Under the pieces are notes generated by a model. The model saw only the letters and a list, made by a program, of their open reading frames with translations. It was not told the origin of the DNA and did not search any database. A program made the translations under genes and the position numbers. From Planctomycetota bacterium (lineage in GTDB: Bacteria; Planctomycetota; Phycisphaerae; Sedimentisphaerales; Anaerohalosphaeraceae), in contig VRUF01000053.1 in the NCBI GenBank assembly GCA_019456245.1, positions 6,701 to 13,537 on the forward strand: a stretch of 6,837 nucleotides of DNA. Direction: 5' to 3'. Positions 1 to 6,198 of this stretch are shown here, piece after piece; the first letter of the stretch is position 1; each line of letters starts with the position of its first letter.

Positions 1-575
1 AAAGTTACGTTATCAAGCTCCTGACGAGTAGCCTTGCGAAACGGCCCCCCGCTCGCTGTAAGTATGATTCGTTCTACTTCATCAGCTCTCCCAGCCTGCA
101 AAGCCTGAAATATAGCCGAATGTTCGCTATCGACAGGCAAAATAGTGGCCCCATTCTCCCTGGCGACCCGCGTAAGCATCTCCCCGGCAATAACCAATGG
201 TTCTTTATTCGCGATAGCAAGCGTTTTACCCTTCTTAGCTGCTCCCAAAACAGCCTTTAGGCCCGCCGCCCCCACCACAGCCGTCACTACGGTATCAACC
301 TCCGAAAGCTCAGCGATCTCAACCATACCCTCAGCCCCGCAAAATACCTGAGTGTCGACTCCGGCAAGCGCATCTCGAAACTCCCCCAAACGGTCGCTAT
401 TAGTGATCGCGGCATATTTTACACCGAATTGTTTTACTTGTTCCGCAAGCAGTTTATAGTTGTCATGCCCGCTAAGCGCAACAACTTCGTACTCATCCCC
501 AAGCCCTTCGATCACCCGAAGCGTACTGGTGCCAATAGAGCCGGTAGAACCAAGAATAGCAATTTTTTTACCCAT
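1..575 (-). CDS. dxr: 1-deoxy-D-xylulose 5-phosphate reductoisomerase, N-terminal 191 residues (partial)
   Basis: Dxr (IspC) converts 1-deoxy-D-xylulose 5-phosphate to 2-C-methyl-D-erythritol 4-phosphate with NADPH and a divalent metal, the committed step of the MEP isoprenoid pathway, in the cytosol. The reading frame begins with the NADPH-binding Rossmann motif GSTGSIG at residues 9-15. It continues with ANKEPLV at 122-128 (usually NKESLV) and the metal/substrate motif PVDSEHSA at 147-154, where D149 and E151 are the expected metal ligands. The SGGPF segment follows at about residues 175-179. The gene runs off the left edge; the family is about 390-400 residues, so roughly half is present. 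ATG at 575 is chosen because it places the Rossmann motif at the usual position; a G-run just upstream is a poor ribosome site and an in-frame TGA lies five codons upstream. Identification is secure. Confidence 0.96.
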   Translation of the reverse strand, partial: MGKKIAILGSTGSIGTSTLRVIEGLGDEYEVVALSGHDNYKLLAEQVKQFGVKYAAITNSDRLGEFRDALAGVDTQVFCGAEGMVEIAELSEVDTVVTAVVGAAGLKAVLGAAKKGKTLAIANKEPLVIAGEMLTRVARENGATILPVDSEHSAIFQALQAGRADEVERIILTASGGPFRKATRQELDNVT

Positions 576-702
576 AACCCCCAAGTATCACCGAAAAACC
601 AAAATCTGTCAACCCCTTGTCATCCTGAGCGAAGTCGAAGGACCTCGTGCTCTGCGTCACAATTCCCCTCCACAAAACACGCCCATGCGGTCACTATCCG
701 GA
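576..702. other. intergenic spacer between the small HEAT gene and dxr
   Basis: This 127-nt spacer carries an interspersed repeat unit (listed separately). I see no convincing terminator or promoter in it. Any mRNA from the upstream minus-strand gene would have to cross the repeat to reach dxr, so co-transcription of the two is possible but not shown. Confidence 0.5.
619..642. repeat. copy of a widespread intergenic repeat (core TCCTGAGCGAAGTCGAAGGA)
   Basis: The core, preceded by GTCA, matches from memory a short element found many times in intergenic DNA of very diverse bacteria. Its spurious translation gives peptides such as CHPERSRR, and exactly that string appears when the plus strand is translated here. 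It lies between two minus-strand genes, which is typical for this element. Only one copy is in the window, so its repetitive nature is recalled, not seen. Ends are approximate, and related sequence may extend to about position 660. Confidence 0.55.
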
Positions 703-1062
703 TCATTCACTGCAACGCGCTATTGCTTTTCGAAGTTCGCTTTGGCAGAGTTTTTCATCGTGATCGCATTCGTTTCCGGTATAGTGGGATTTCAATACTT
801 CCACAGCCCTCGCGTCCTTGATCCGTCCCAGCGTCCACACGGCGTGGTTCTTCTCTTTCAGATTATGCCTCTCAGAATTGACATATGCTATTAGAGATGC
901 TGTGTCATCTGCTTTTACCGGATGTGCTTGTTGTGCGATTTGGATATTTTCGTTCACAGATTTCTGAATATCCAAAAGGACCAAACCAAGCCCGATCCCT
1001 CCGAGCAAGACAAACAAGCAGACAACAAACCCAAGAACTTTTACTATTGATTGAGTTCTCAT
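703..1062 (-). CDS. small membrane-anchored protein with a HEAT-like repeat and a conserved-looking cysteine motif
   Basis: The predicted protein has 119 residues. Residues 8-30 form one hydrophobic segment with little charge around it, most likely an N-terminal membrane anchor or uncleaved signal. Residues 31-50 look like a linker. Residues 52-95 resemble a single HEAT/PBS-lyase-type helical repeat, with NHAVWTLGRIKDARAVEVL as the recognisable core. The C-terminus carries the pattern CDHxxxLCQxELxKAIxxC with cysteines at 99, 106 and 117, which could bind metal or form a disulfide. ATG at 1062 is preferred over an in-frame TTG at 1083 because GAGGG (1074-1070) sits 7 nt upstream. The stop is TGA. 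I recall similar short proteins in other bacteria but know of no assigned function; a role as a protein-interaction module on the membrane is only inference. Confidence 0.75.
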   Translation of the reverse strand: MRTQSIVKVLGFVVCLFVLLGGIGLGLVLLDIQKSVNENIQIAQQAHPVKADDTASLIAYVNSERHNLKEKNHAVWTLGRIKDARAVEVLKSHYTGNECDHDEKLCQSELRKAIARCSE

Positions 1063-1264
1063 AGAAAATCCCTCAAAAACCAAGGCTAGAGTACTTGAAC
1101 TTTTTATGTATCGACTTAGGCCGTAGTGAGGACTTTGGACAGCAAGACAGAAAACACAGGCTTAGTTGTTCTAAGCCGAGTATTTCTAACGAAGCTGGCC
1201 AAAGCCGCAACAGGCATAAGGCATACACTAAAAATTCAATTGCTCTAACTTTATTCAGCAATCC
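1063..1264. other. intergenic spacer downstream of the radical SAM gene
   Basis: This spacer of about 200 nt holds a terminator-like hairpin (listed separately) and the ribosome site of the small HEAT gene. Open frames on both strands across it have low-complexity, unconserved-looking translations, and I do not call them. No clear -35/-10 pair for the downstream minus-strand gene was found. Confidence 0.5.
1151..1177 (-). terminator. rho-independent-type terminator after the radical SAM gene
   Basis: On the minus strand GGCTTAG (1177-1171), a 5-nt loop AACAA and CTAAGCC (1165-1159) form a perfect 7-bp stem, followed by TGTGTTTT (1158-1151). It starts about 90 nt after the stop of the radical SAM gene and lies before the start of the next minus-strand gene, the right place to end the upstream transcript. 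The T-tract is broken by two G residues, so termination may be partial. Confidence 0.6.
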
Positions 1265-2518
1265 CTACATAGCGTCTGACAAAATCCTCTCTGCCCGGTG
1301 ATCACCTGTAATTTCAAACAGATTTCGCATTAACATAAGGCAGTAATAACGCCCCCTGGCAGTCAGGCGAAACTTTTTCCCATGGTACCTCATCGCACCG
1401 ACTGCAATAAGAAAGGCAAGTTCCGCCCCCAAGTCGATCCAGAAACGCCCGCCGTATTTCTTCTTCAAACCTTGGGCGCTAAGATTATCCTCCAGCATCC
1501 CTATAAGGAGATCGTAACGCATTCTCTCGAGCCTGGAAAACTTCCGGTACATCACGACCGGATGCTTACCATTTTCAAGAAGTTGGATATATTTTGGGAT
1601 AGAAAAAGTATTCGAATACATCGTCCCGTTGATATAACCCCACGAACTCGCCCCGACCGCTGCATATTCGTCATGATCGATGATATACTCGTCGATGGCC
1701 CCTTTCTGACGCGCAAAACACCAAACCTACTGCTGCTTATAAACCTGCCCAAGGTTTTCGACGATCAGCTTATAAAGCTGTTTTTCGCGTCGATAGTCTA
1801 CTTCTCCGCATTTTTCAAAAAGCTCTTTTTTCTGCCCCTTCGAAACCATCAAAGGATACCATGTAACTTGATCCACGCAGACTTTCTTAAGAATCTCGAT
1901 ATCCTGCATAATCATTTCATCGCTTTGATTGGCAAAATTGAATACCATATCTGCGTTTAATGTGTCGAACATCCCGGCTATAGAAGAAAGCCTTTCCGCG
2001 ATCTCTTCCCCCAAACCATATTTCGCAAGCCGATCAGTACTTTCCAGTATCTCGTTATTAAACGACTGTACCCCAACAGAAAGCCGATTGACCCCTGCCG
2101 CTTTAAGTATCCCCAGAATATCGTCCGTAAGGTGATTAGGATTCGTTTCGACAGAAAGCCGCTTTATCTCCCAAAAGGTCCTGGCATATTCAATAACCTC
2201 TGCCAATTCCTCAGGCATCACCGTAGGTGTCCCGCCCCCAACGTAGATCGAATCGAATCTAAATCCCTGTTCATGATAAAGAGCGATCTCTTTCTTCAAA
2301 GCCGCAAAATACTTAATCGCCAGGCAGCGATCGAATTTCACCCTCACAAAAGAACAGTATGGACAAAGCTCCTGGCAAAACGGAATATGCATATATAGAA
2401 GGTAAGACTTTTCTTTCTCAGCGGCCGCAAGTGAATCCGATTCATACCTGTCAAATGTCAAATAACGACGAGTACGCCTGGCAGCCAAAAATGTAATAAA
2501 TTTATCTATAAATATCAC
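1265..2518 (-). pseudogene. HemW/HemN-like radical SAM protein, interrupted by one in-frame UAG
   Basis: This is a radical SAM enzyme of the coproporphyrinogen III oxidase-like family (HemN, HemW, HutW and relatives). The [4Fe-4S]/SAM motif C48-xxx-C52-xx-C55 lies in PFCQELCPYCSF. It is followed by GGGTPT at 94-99, VETNP at 123-127 and SVGVQSF at 147-153, all family hallmarks. The residue two after the third cysteine is Phe, as in HemW, and not the extra cysteine of true HemN, so a haem chaperone or other haem-related role is more likely than coproporphyrinogen oxidation. Codon 264 is TAG (1729-1727). The same frame then continues for 153 residues with the family's C-terminal part: VWCFAR, DEYAAVGASSWGYING, SNTFS and the HemN C-terminal helical domain. 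Total length of about 417 is normal for the family. The start is GTG at 2518, with GAGG 6 nt upstream. The gene could be a fresh pseudogene, a readthrough gene or a sequencing error; no other lesion is visible. Confidence 0.8.
1727..1729 (-). other. in-frame UAG codon inside the radical SAM gene
   Basis: Read on the minus strand the codons are CAG CAG TAG GTT TGG TGT, giving YKQQ-stop-VWCFAR. The frame is identical before and after: the two open segments differ by an exact multiple of three, and both sides match the same protein family. From memory, relatives carry a small or polar residue, often Ser or Thr, just before the conserved W-C-F block; a TCG-to-TAG change would give this stop. The nearest ATG after it, at 1621, has no good ribosome site, so independent translation of the C-terminal part looks weak. 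Confidence 0.85.
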
Positions 2519-2588
2519 TAAAAACCTCAAATCGTTAGAATTTTCTGCCCGAATTTTGAATCTCTTATGTTAAAACAGCTTAGCCGAA

Positions 2589-2613
2589 GACGAAAGAAGA
2601 ATTTGCTTTCGTC
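2589..2613. repeat. 8-bp inverted repeat (GACGAAAG / CTTTCGTC)
   Basis: Two perfect 8-nt arms at 2589-2596 and 2606-2613 flank a 9-nt loop. No T-tract follows on either strand, so it is not a standard terminator. It lies about 70 nt upstream of the radical SAM gene start and could be an operator or a 5' leader hairpin for that gene. Confidence 0.45.
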
Positions 2614-2700
2614 CCAAATTTACATTGAAGTTGGTTTTTATCTTTCGAGCTACCATCGTTGGCCCCGAGAAAGATGTTACCATTTATATGGTTTTGTCGC

Positions 2701-2715
2701 TTGACTTTAAGTCAA
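2701..2715. promoter_or_regulatory. perfect inverted repeat overlapping the -35 box (possible operator)
   Basis: TTGACTT-T-AAGTCAA is a perfect 7-1-7 inverted repeat that covers the whole predicted -35 hexamer. Its TTGAC...GTCAA half-sites resemble those of CRP/FNR-superfamily regulators, though the spacing is one base longer than the classic FNR box (TTGATNNNNATCAA). Position over the -35 box would suit repression. The regulator is unknown. Confidence 0.4.
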
Positions 2716-2728
2716 TTAACGCTAAAAT
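2701..2728 (+). promoter_or_regulatory. sigma70-type promoter for the nqr operon
   Basis: TTGACT (2701-2706, five of six consensus bases) is separated by 16 nt from TAAAAT (2723-2728, five of six). Transcription would begin near 2735 and give a leader of roughly 268 nt before nqrA. It is the best match I found upstream of the operon. A second -10-like CATAAT near 2886-2891 lacks a good -35 box. Confidence 0.5.
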
Positions 2729-3002
2729 CCCATATTCCTTCTTCATACATAGGTTTACCAGTGTAAAGAGTGTGGGAAAATTGAAAAATATTTCGGCTGT
2801 CCGATCTTATAGTGAGGTATCAGGTCAAAAGCAATATTTCAGGAAAATCCTCTGATTATTCTGTCAATAGGGAAATTTTGGCTTGCATAATACGCCCTGA
2901 TCGGCTCTAATGCCATGCTTTGGTTTTTTTATTAGTCGTTTTTTGCAAACTAGCGGCATTTAACTTCCAACTATTATAGTTTCTAAAGAGAATTTATAAA
3001 AT

Positions 3003-4481
3003 ATGACGCCTGAACAAAAAAAATTCGCCAAGGGCTACAGGTTCAATAATTTCGAAGGACAGCCCGAGGCAAAAATAAGTCAACTGGACATCCCCTCAAA
3101 GGTGACCATCCCTTTAAAGCAGGGTTTTGGCGATGAAGTCGCCCCTATCGTTGAGATTGGTCAGACCGTAGAAGCAGGCCAGATAATCGGACGAGATGAC
3201 GAATCAATTTCCAGCCCCGTTCACAGTTCCATCAACGGCGAAGTAGTCGCAATAGAAAAGATTGACTATCTGGGCGAAGAGACAACCGTCATTACTATCG
3301 AATCCAACGGCAATGACGGCTTGCAGACGTTACCGGGGGCCTCGGTCAACTGGCAAGATATGCCCGCTGATACAATTGACGAGTTGGTTTATCTCTCAGG
3401 TGCAGCCTCCTCTGGAACATCGGGCATACCGACAACATTCAACAGCGCATCAATCATGCCGAATGAAGTCGAAAACGTCATCGTTCAGGGCGTCGCCTCC
3501 CAGATCCACAACATCTCGCTTGAAGTACTTCTAAAAGGCGACATACTGTCCCATTTCACGGCAGGTCTCAAAATTCTGAAAAAGCTGATGCCAAAAGCGA
3601 GATTTCACATGGCTTTGGACGAGTCCCAAAACAGAACTATCTCAAAAGCTTTGCAGTTGATGTCACCGGTGAAAACTATTAATGTTTTCACGGTACCGCG
3701 TAAATACCCGCTCCACCGCGACGAAGTGCTAATCCCGTTGCTTCTCGGACAGAAAATCCCGCATGGTTATTTAGCCGCCAATATCGGTGCGATCGTTTTG
3801 GATATCCCCGCGATCCTTGCTGTTTATGATGCCGTAACGGAAGGAATTCCACTCATAGAAAAAACCATCGCTCTCTGCGGCCCGGGGTTCAGGGAAAACA
3901 CTCATGTAAAAGCACGGATCGGGACTTGTCTTGAAGACATTTTAAAGAAACGAACAAAGCCGGGAAAAGACATCCGCCTGGTGAAAAACAGTTGTCTTAC
4001 GGGAAATACTCTCACCGACATGTCCTTACCGATCAGCCGCACCTTTAATTCCATAATCGCACTTACAGAAGGGACTGAACGAGAGTTCCTTTCCTTCGTA
4101 CGCCCCGGAGTTAACAAAGACTCGTTTTCACGTGTATTCCTTTCATCACTCTTTGAGGGCCTAAGCCCCAGGATAAAGAAAGGATGCGACACAAACCTTC
4201 ACGGTGAAGTAAGACCGTGTATCGCTTGCGGTTTTTGCGAGGATGTATGCCCGGTAAACCTGATTCCGCACCTTCTCTTTCACCAGGTGCAGAACGATGT
4301 TATTGACGAATTATTAATAAATTACAAGATTTTCGACTGCATTGACTGCAATCTCTGCACCTATGTATGCACCTCGAAAATCCCGCTGGCAAAATATATT
4401 AAAGATGGCAGGGAAAAACTCGCCGATGAAGGGCTAACCTGCCCGGAACCGGATTTTCCACTCAAAGGAGTTAAACCGTAG
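3003..4481 (+). CDS. nqrA: NQR subunit A with two retained [4Fe-4S] motifs (NqrA/RnfC-like)
   Basis: NqrA is the cytoplasm-facing subunit of the Na+-pumping NADH:quinone oxidoreductase and is homologous to RnfC. The 492-residue protein has an N-terminal barrel-sandwich/lipoyl-like region (about 25-100, with SSINGEVV) and a central region. The NqrA-type core spans about 270-385 and includes IALCGPGF, a G-T-C-L-E-D segment, CLTGNT, TEGTEREFLSFVRPG and RVFLSSLF, as in Vibrio-type NqrA. Unlike Vibrio NqrA (about 445 residues), it ends with two ferredoxin-type motifs: C406, C409, C412, C416 and C446, C449, C452, C456. RnfC's FMN/NADH motifs (GGAGFPT and NGAECEPYLT) are replaced here by unrelated residues near 136-175. 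ATG at 3003 is the first in frame; AAAGAG 12 nt upstream is a modest ribosome site. It is the first gene of the operon, with a 71-nt gap to nqrB. RnfC is the alternative name. Confidence 0.85.
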   Translation: MTPEQKKFAKGYRFNNFEGQPEAKISQLDIPSKVTIPLKQGFGDEVAPIVEIGQTVEAGQIIGRDDESISSPVHSSINGEVVAIEKIDYLGEETTVITIESNGNDGLQTLPGASVNWQDMPADTIDELVYLSGAASSGTSGIPTTFNSASIMPNEVENVIVQGVASQIHNISLEVLLKGDILSHFTAGLKILKKLMPKARFHMALDESQNRTISKALQLMSPVKTINVFTVPRKYPLHRDEVLIPLLLGQKIPHGYLAANIGAIVLDIPAILAVYDAVTEGIPLIEKTIALCGPGFRENTHVKARIGTCLEDILKKRTKPGKDIRLVKNSCLTGNTLTDMSLPISRTFNSIIALTEGTEREFLSFVRPGVNKDSFSRVFLSSLFEGLSPRIKKGCDTNLHGEVRPCIACGFCEDVCPVNLIPHLLFHQVQNDVIDELLINYKIFDCIDCNLCTYVCTSKIPLAKYIKDGREKLADEGLTCPEPDFPLKGVKP

Positions 4482-4552
4482 CCAGCAGTTGCATCAAATG
4501 AAAAAACGGTATCGTGTCTATATATAGAACAAATACAGAGGTATTAGTCTAA

Positions 4553-5587
4553 ATGAAACTTGTCAGTTCACTTATCGGCAAATTACATAATGTCCGTGCA
4601 TTGAATAAGATGAAGCCGCTCATCGATGCAATGGATGCAGGTATACTCGGTCCGGAAGATTTAACGGAGGGGCGTCCCCATCTCGTTGATAACGTTGACA
4701 TTAAACGATATATGTCAATGGTGATACTGGCACTTGTGCCCGCGACTTTGGCGTCGATATTGTTTTACAGATGGGATGCCATCCGGCTCATCGCCATATC
4801 ATACATTGTTGGCGGAACAGTCGAAGTCATCTTCGCTATTATACGAAAGCATGACATACACGAAGGATTTTTGATTACCGGGCTGATCTTCCCCCTTGTA
4901 CTTCCACCGAGCACACCCTCATGGATAGTTGCCGTAGGTGTGGTCTTTGGAACAATGTTCGGAAAAGAAATGTTCGGCGGAACAGGAAGAAACATATTCA
5001 ACCCGGCACTGGTCGGAAGATTGTTCATTACCATCGCCTTTCCTGCGACAATGACAACAAACTGGAAGATGCCTTTCGCCGCTGCCGACGCCGTCACTGT
5101 AGCAACACCGCTGTCTGCCTTTAAAACTGAAGGCATTACAGCTTCTTTCACCGACCTGCTCATCGGAAACACTGCCGGCAGCATGGGCGAAACATGCAGA
5201 ATAGTTATCATTCTAGGCGGGATATTCCTCATACTTACCAAGGTCAGCAACTGGCGAGTACCTGTTTGCTACATCAGCACCGTTTTCCTTTTTGCCCTTA
5301 TCGGAAACCATTTTTTGCCGGAAAGGATCGCACCACCTGTATTCCAGGTATTTGCAGGCGGCCTCTTGTTCGGTGCATTTTTCATGGCAACCGACCCGGT
5401 AACATCACCATTTACACGTACCGGAAAATACATCTTTGGAATATCCTGCGGAATACTCACCGTCTTAATACGAAGTTTTTCCGGATACGTAGAAGGAGTA
5501 ATGTTCAGCATAGTGATAATGAACGCGTTTAATCCGCTCATTGATCAGATCGTTTTGATGTTCAAATATAGACCGGCAAAGGCATGA
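4553..5587 (+). CDS. nqrB: NQR subunit B, membrane subunit with covalent FMN site
   Basis: NqrB (RnfD homologue) is the large integral membrane subunit that carries a covalently bound FMN and takes part in Na+ transfer coupled to quinone reduction. The 344 residues contain about ten hydrophobic segments. NQR-like hallmarks are VDIKRYMSMV (48-57), IVGGTVEVIFAIIRKHDIHEGF (about 85-106), FGGTGRNIFNPAL (141-153), IGNTAGSMGE (about 204-213) and FFMATDPVTSPF (286-297). The EGF and KEMFGGTGRN segments follow Vibrio NqrB and not RnfD, which has SDGS and FGGxGQN. The flavinylation site is D179-A-V-T-V-A-T185: the acceptor threonine and the Asp six residues before it are kept, but the usual Gly is Val. 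Vibrio NqrB is about 70 residues longer, mainly in the N-terminal part. AGAGG at 4537-4541 is the ribosome site. Its stop overlaps the nqrC start (ATGA). Confidence 0.92.
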   Translation: MKLVSSLIGKLHNVRALNKMKPLIDAMDAGILGPEDLTEGRPHLVDNVDIKRYMSMVILALVPATLASILFYRWDAIRLIAISYIVGGTVEVIFAIIRKHDIHEGFLITGLIFPLVLPPSTPSWIVAVGVVFGTMFGKEMFGGTGRNIFNPALVGRLFITIAFPATMTTNWKMPFAAADAVTVATPLSAFKTEGITASFTDLLIGNTAGSMGETCRIVIILGGIFLILTKVSNWRVPVCYISTVFLFALIGNHFLPERIAPPVFQVFAGGLLFGAFFMATDPVTSPFTRTGKYIFGISCGILTVLIRSFSGYVEGVMFSIVIMNAFNPLIDQIVLMFKYRPAKA

Positions 5588-6198
5588 AAGATAAACTACA
5601 AATGATTTTGTTCGTCCTTGTAATGGGCGCAATACTAACAACGGCACTGGTAACGATTGATGCCATTACCGAACCCTATATAAAGGCGAATCAACTCAAG
5701 AAGTTGCAGATGAGCGTACTCGGCGTTGCAGGTATCGAATACACAGAAGAAAATCGCGAGCAGGTATTCGCCGAATCAATCGAAACAAAACCTTTCCCTG
5801 ATTACCTGCAACCCAAAGACGCCGATGAGGACAAAAAGCTGAAATTTTACGTCACCTCGGACAACCAGATCATTTTCGAGTTCAAGGGCAACGGATTACA
5901 AGGCGAAATTCACGGTGCTATTGCCCTTATGGACGATCTGGACACCATTAAAGGCATCACCATTATTAAGCAGGAAGAGACGCCCGGTCTGGGCGGAAGG
6001 ATCGGCGAGGCAGAATTCCTGAACCAATTCAAAAATAAGAAGCTTTTTCCCGAACTTAAGATAACTCGTCAGGGTAAAGCTAGTGGTATCAATGAGGTGG
6101 ATGGAATTACCGGGGCTACCTTAAGCTGCAATGCGCTAGAGGAAGTTCTAAACAGCGAATCACAGAAATACATACCGGCTATAAAGGAAATCAGATAA
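5584..6198 (+). CDS. nqrC: NQR subunit C, periplasmic flavoprotein with covalent FMN
   Basis: NqrC (RnfG homologue) is anchored by one N-terminal helix and exposes an FMN-binding domain outside the cytoplasmic membrane, where a threonine-linked FMN passes electrons within the pump. The 204-residue protein has its membrane helix at about 7-26. The FMN-binding domain (about 85-195) has EETPGLGGRI at 131-140 and a fully canonical flavinylation motif DGITGAT at 173-179, with T179 as the acceptor for the flavin transferase ApbE. The GLGG form is closer to NqrC than to RnfG (usually ETPGLGD). It is about 50 residues shorter than Vibrio NqrC, the difference being in the linker between helix and domain. 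The start overlaps the nqrB stop by 4 nt (ATGA) with no clear ribosome site of its own, pointing to translational coupling. The stop overlaps the nqrD start by 1 nt. Confidence 0.92.
   Translation: MKDKLQMILFVLVMGAILTTALVTIDAITEPYIKANQLKKLQMSVLGVAGIEYTEENREQVFAESIETKPFPDYLQPKDADEDKKLKFYVTSDNQIIFEFKGNGLQGEIHGAIALMDDLDTIKGITIIKQEETPGLGGRIGEAEFLNQFKNKKLFPELKITRQGKASGINEVDGITGATLSCNALEEVLNSESQKYIPAIKEIR

Larger units (their letters stand above)
2519..3002. other. divergent intergenic region between the radical SAM gene and nqrA
   Basis: This 484-nt stretch has no convincing gene; the one open frame on the plus strand (2625-2855) starts with TTG and has no protein-family look. It contains an 8-bp hairpin (2589-2613), a promoter facing nqrA with an inverted repeat over its -35 box (2701-2728), and an AT-rich leader of about 270 nt up to nqrA. 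The leader holds a run of seven T residues (about 2924-2930) without a strong stem in front of it. I do not recognise a known riboswitch in it. Confidence 0.6.

Noticed and set aside
429..894. Two plus-strand open frames of 130 and 144 codons
   Set aside because: They run antisense to the dxr start and the small HEAT gene and translate the interspersed repeat (CHPERSRR-type peptide), a classic source of false genes.
1073..1264. Further in-frame extension of the radical SAM protein past its TAG at 1265 (63 more codons to TGA)
   Set aside because: The protein already ends where the family usually ends. The extension has no family resemblance and its DNA contains the terminator hairpin.
1382..1960. 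Plus-strand open frame of 192 codons
   Set aside because: It lies antisense to the radical SAM coding sequence, whose minus-strand frame carries clear family motifs on both sides of the stop.
1265..2518. UAG reassigned to an amino acid, or pyrrolysine insertion, as the normal code of this organism
   Set aside because: nqrA and nqrD end at natural family C-termini with TAG, and the radical SAM gene itself ends with TAG. No pyrrolysine machinery is visible, and this family is not known to need pyrrolysine.
2625..2855. Plus-strand open frame of 76 codons in the divergent region
   Set aside because: It has a TTG start, no ribosome site, no recognisable domain, and spans the predicted nqr promoter.
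2913..2932. Rho-independent terminator or attenuator at the T-run in the nqr leader
   Set aside because: Only a 3-bp stem (CCA/TGG) precedes the T-run, too weak to call.
4765..5250. Minus-strand open frame of 161 codons
   Set aside because: It is an antisense shadow of nqrB, whose plus-strand frame matches its family over its whole length.
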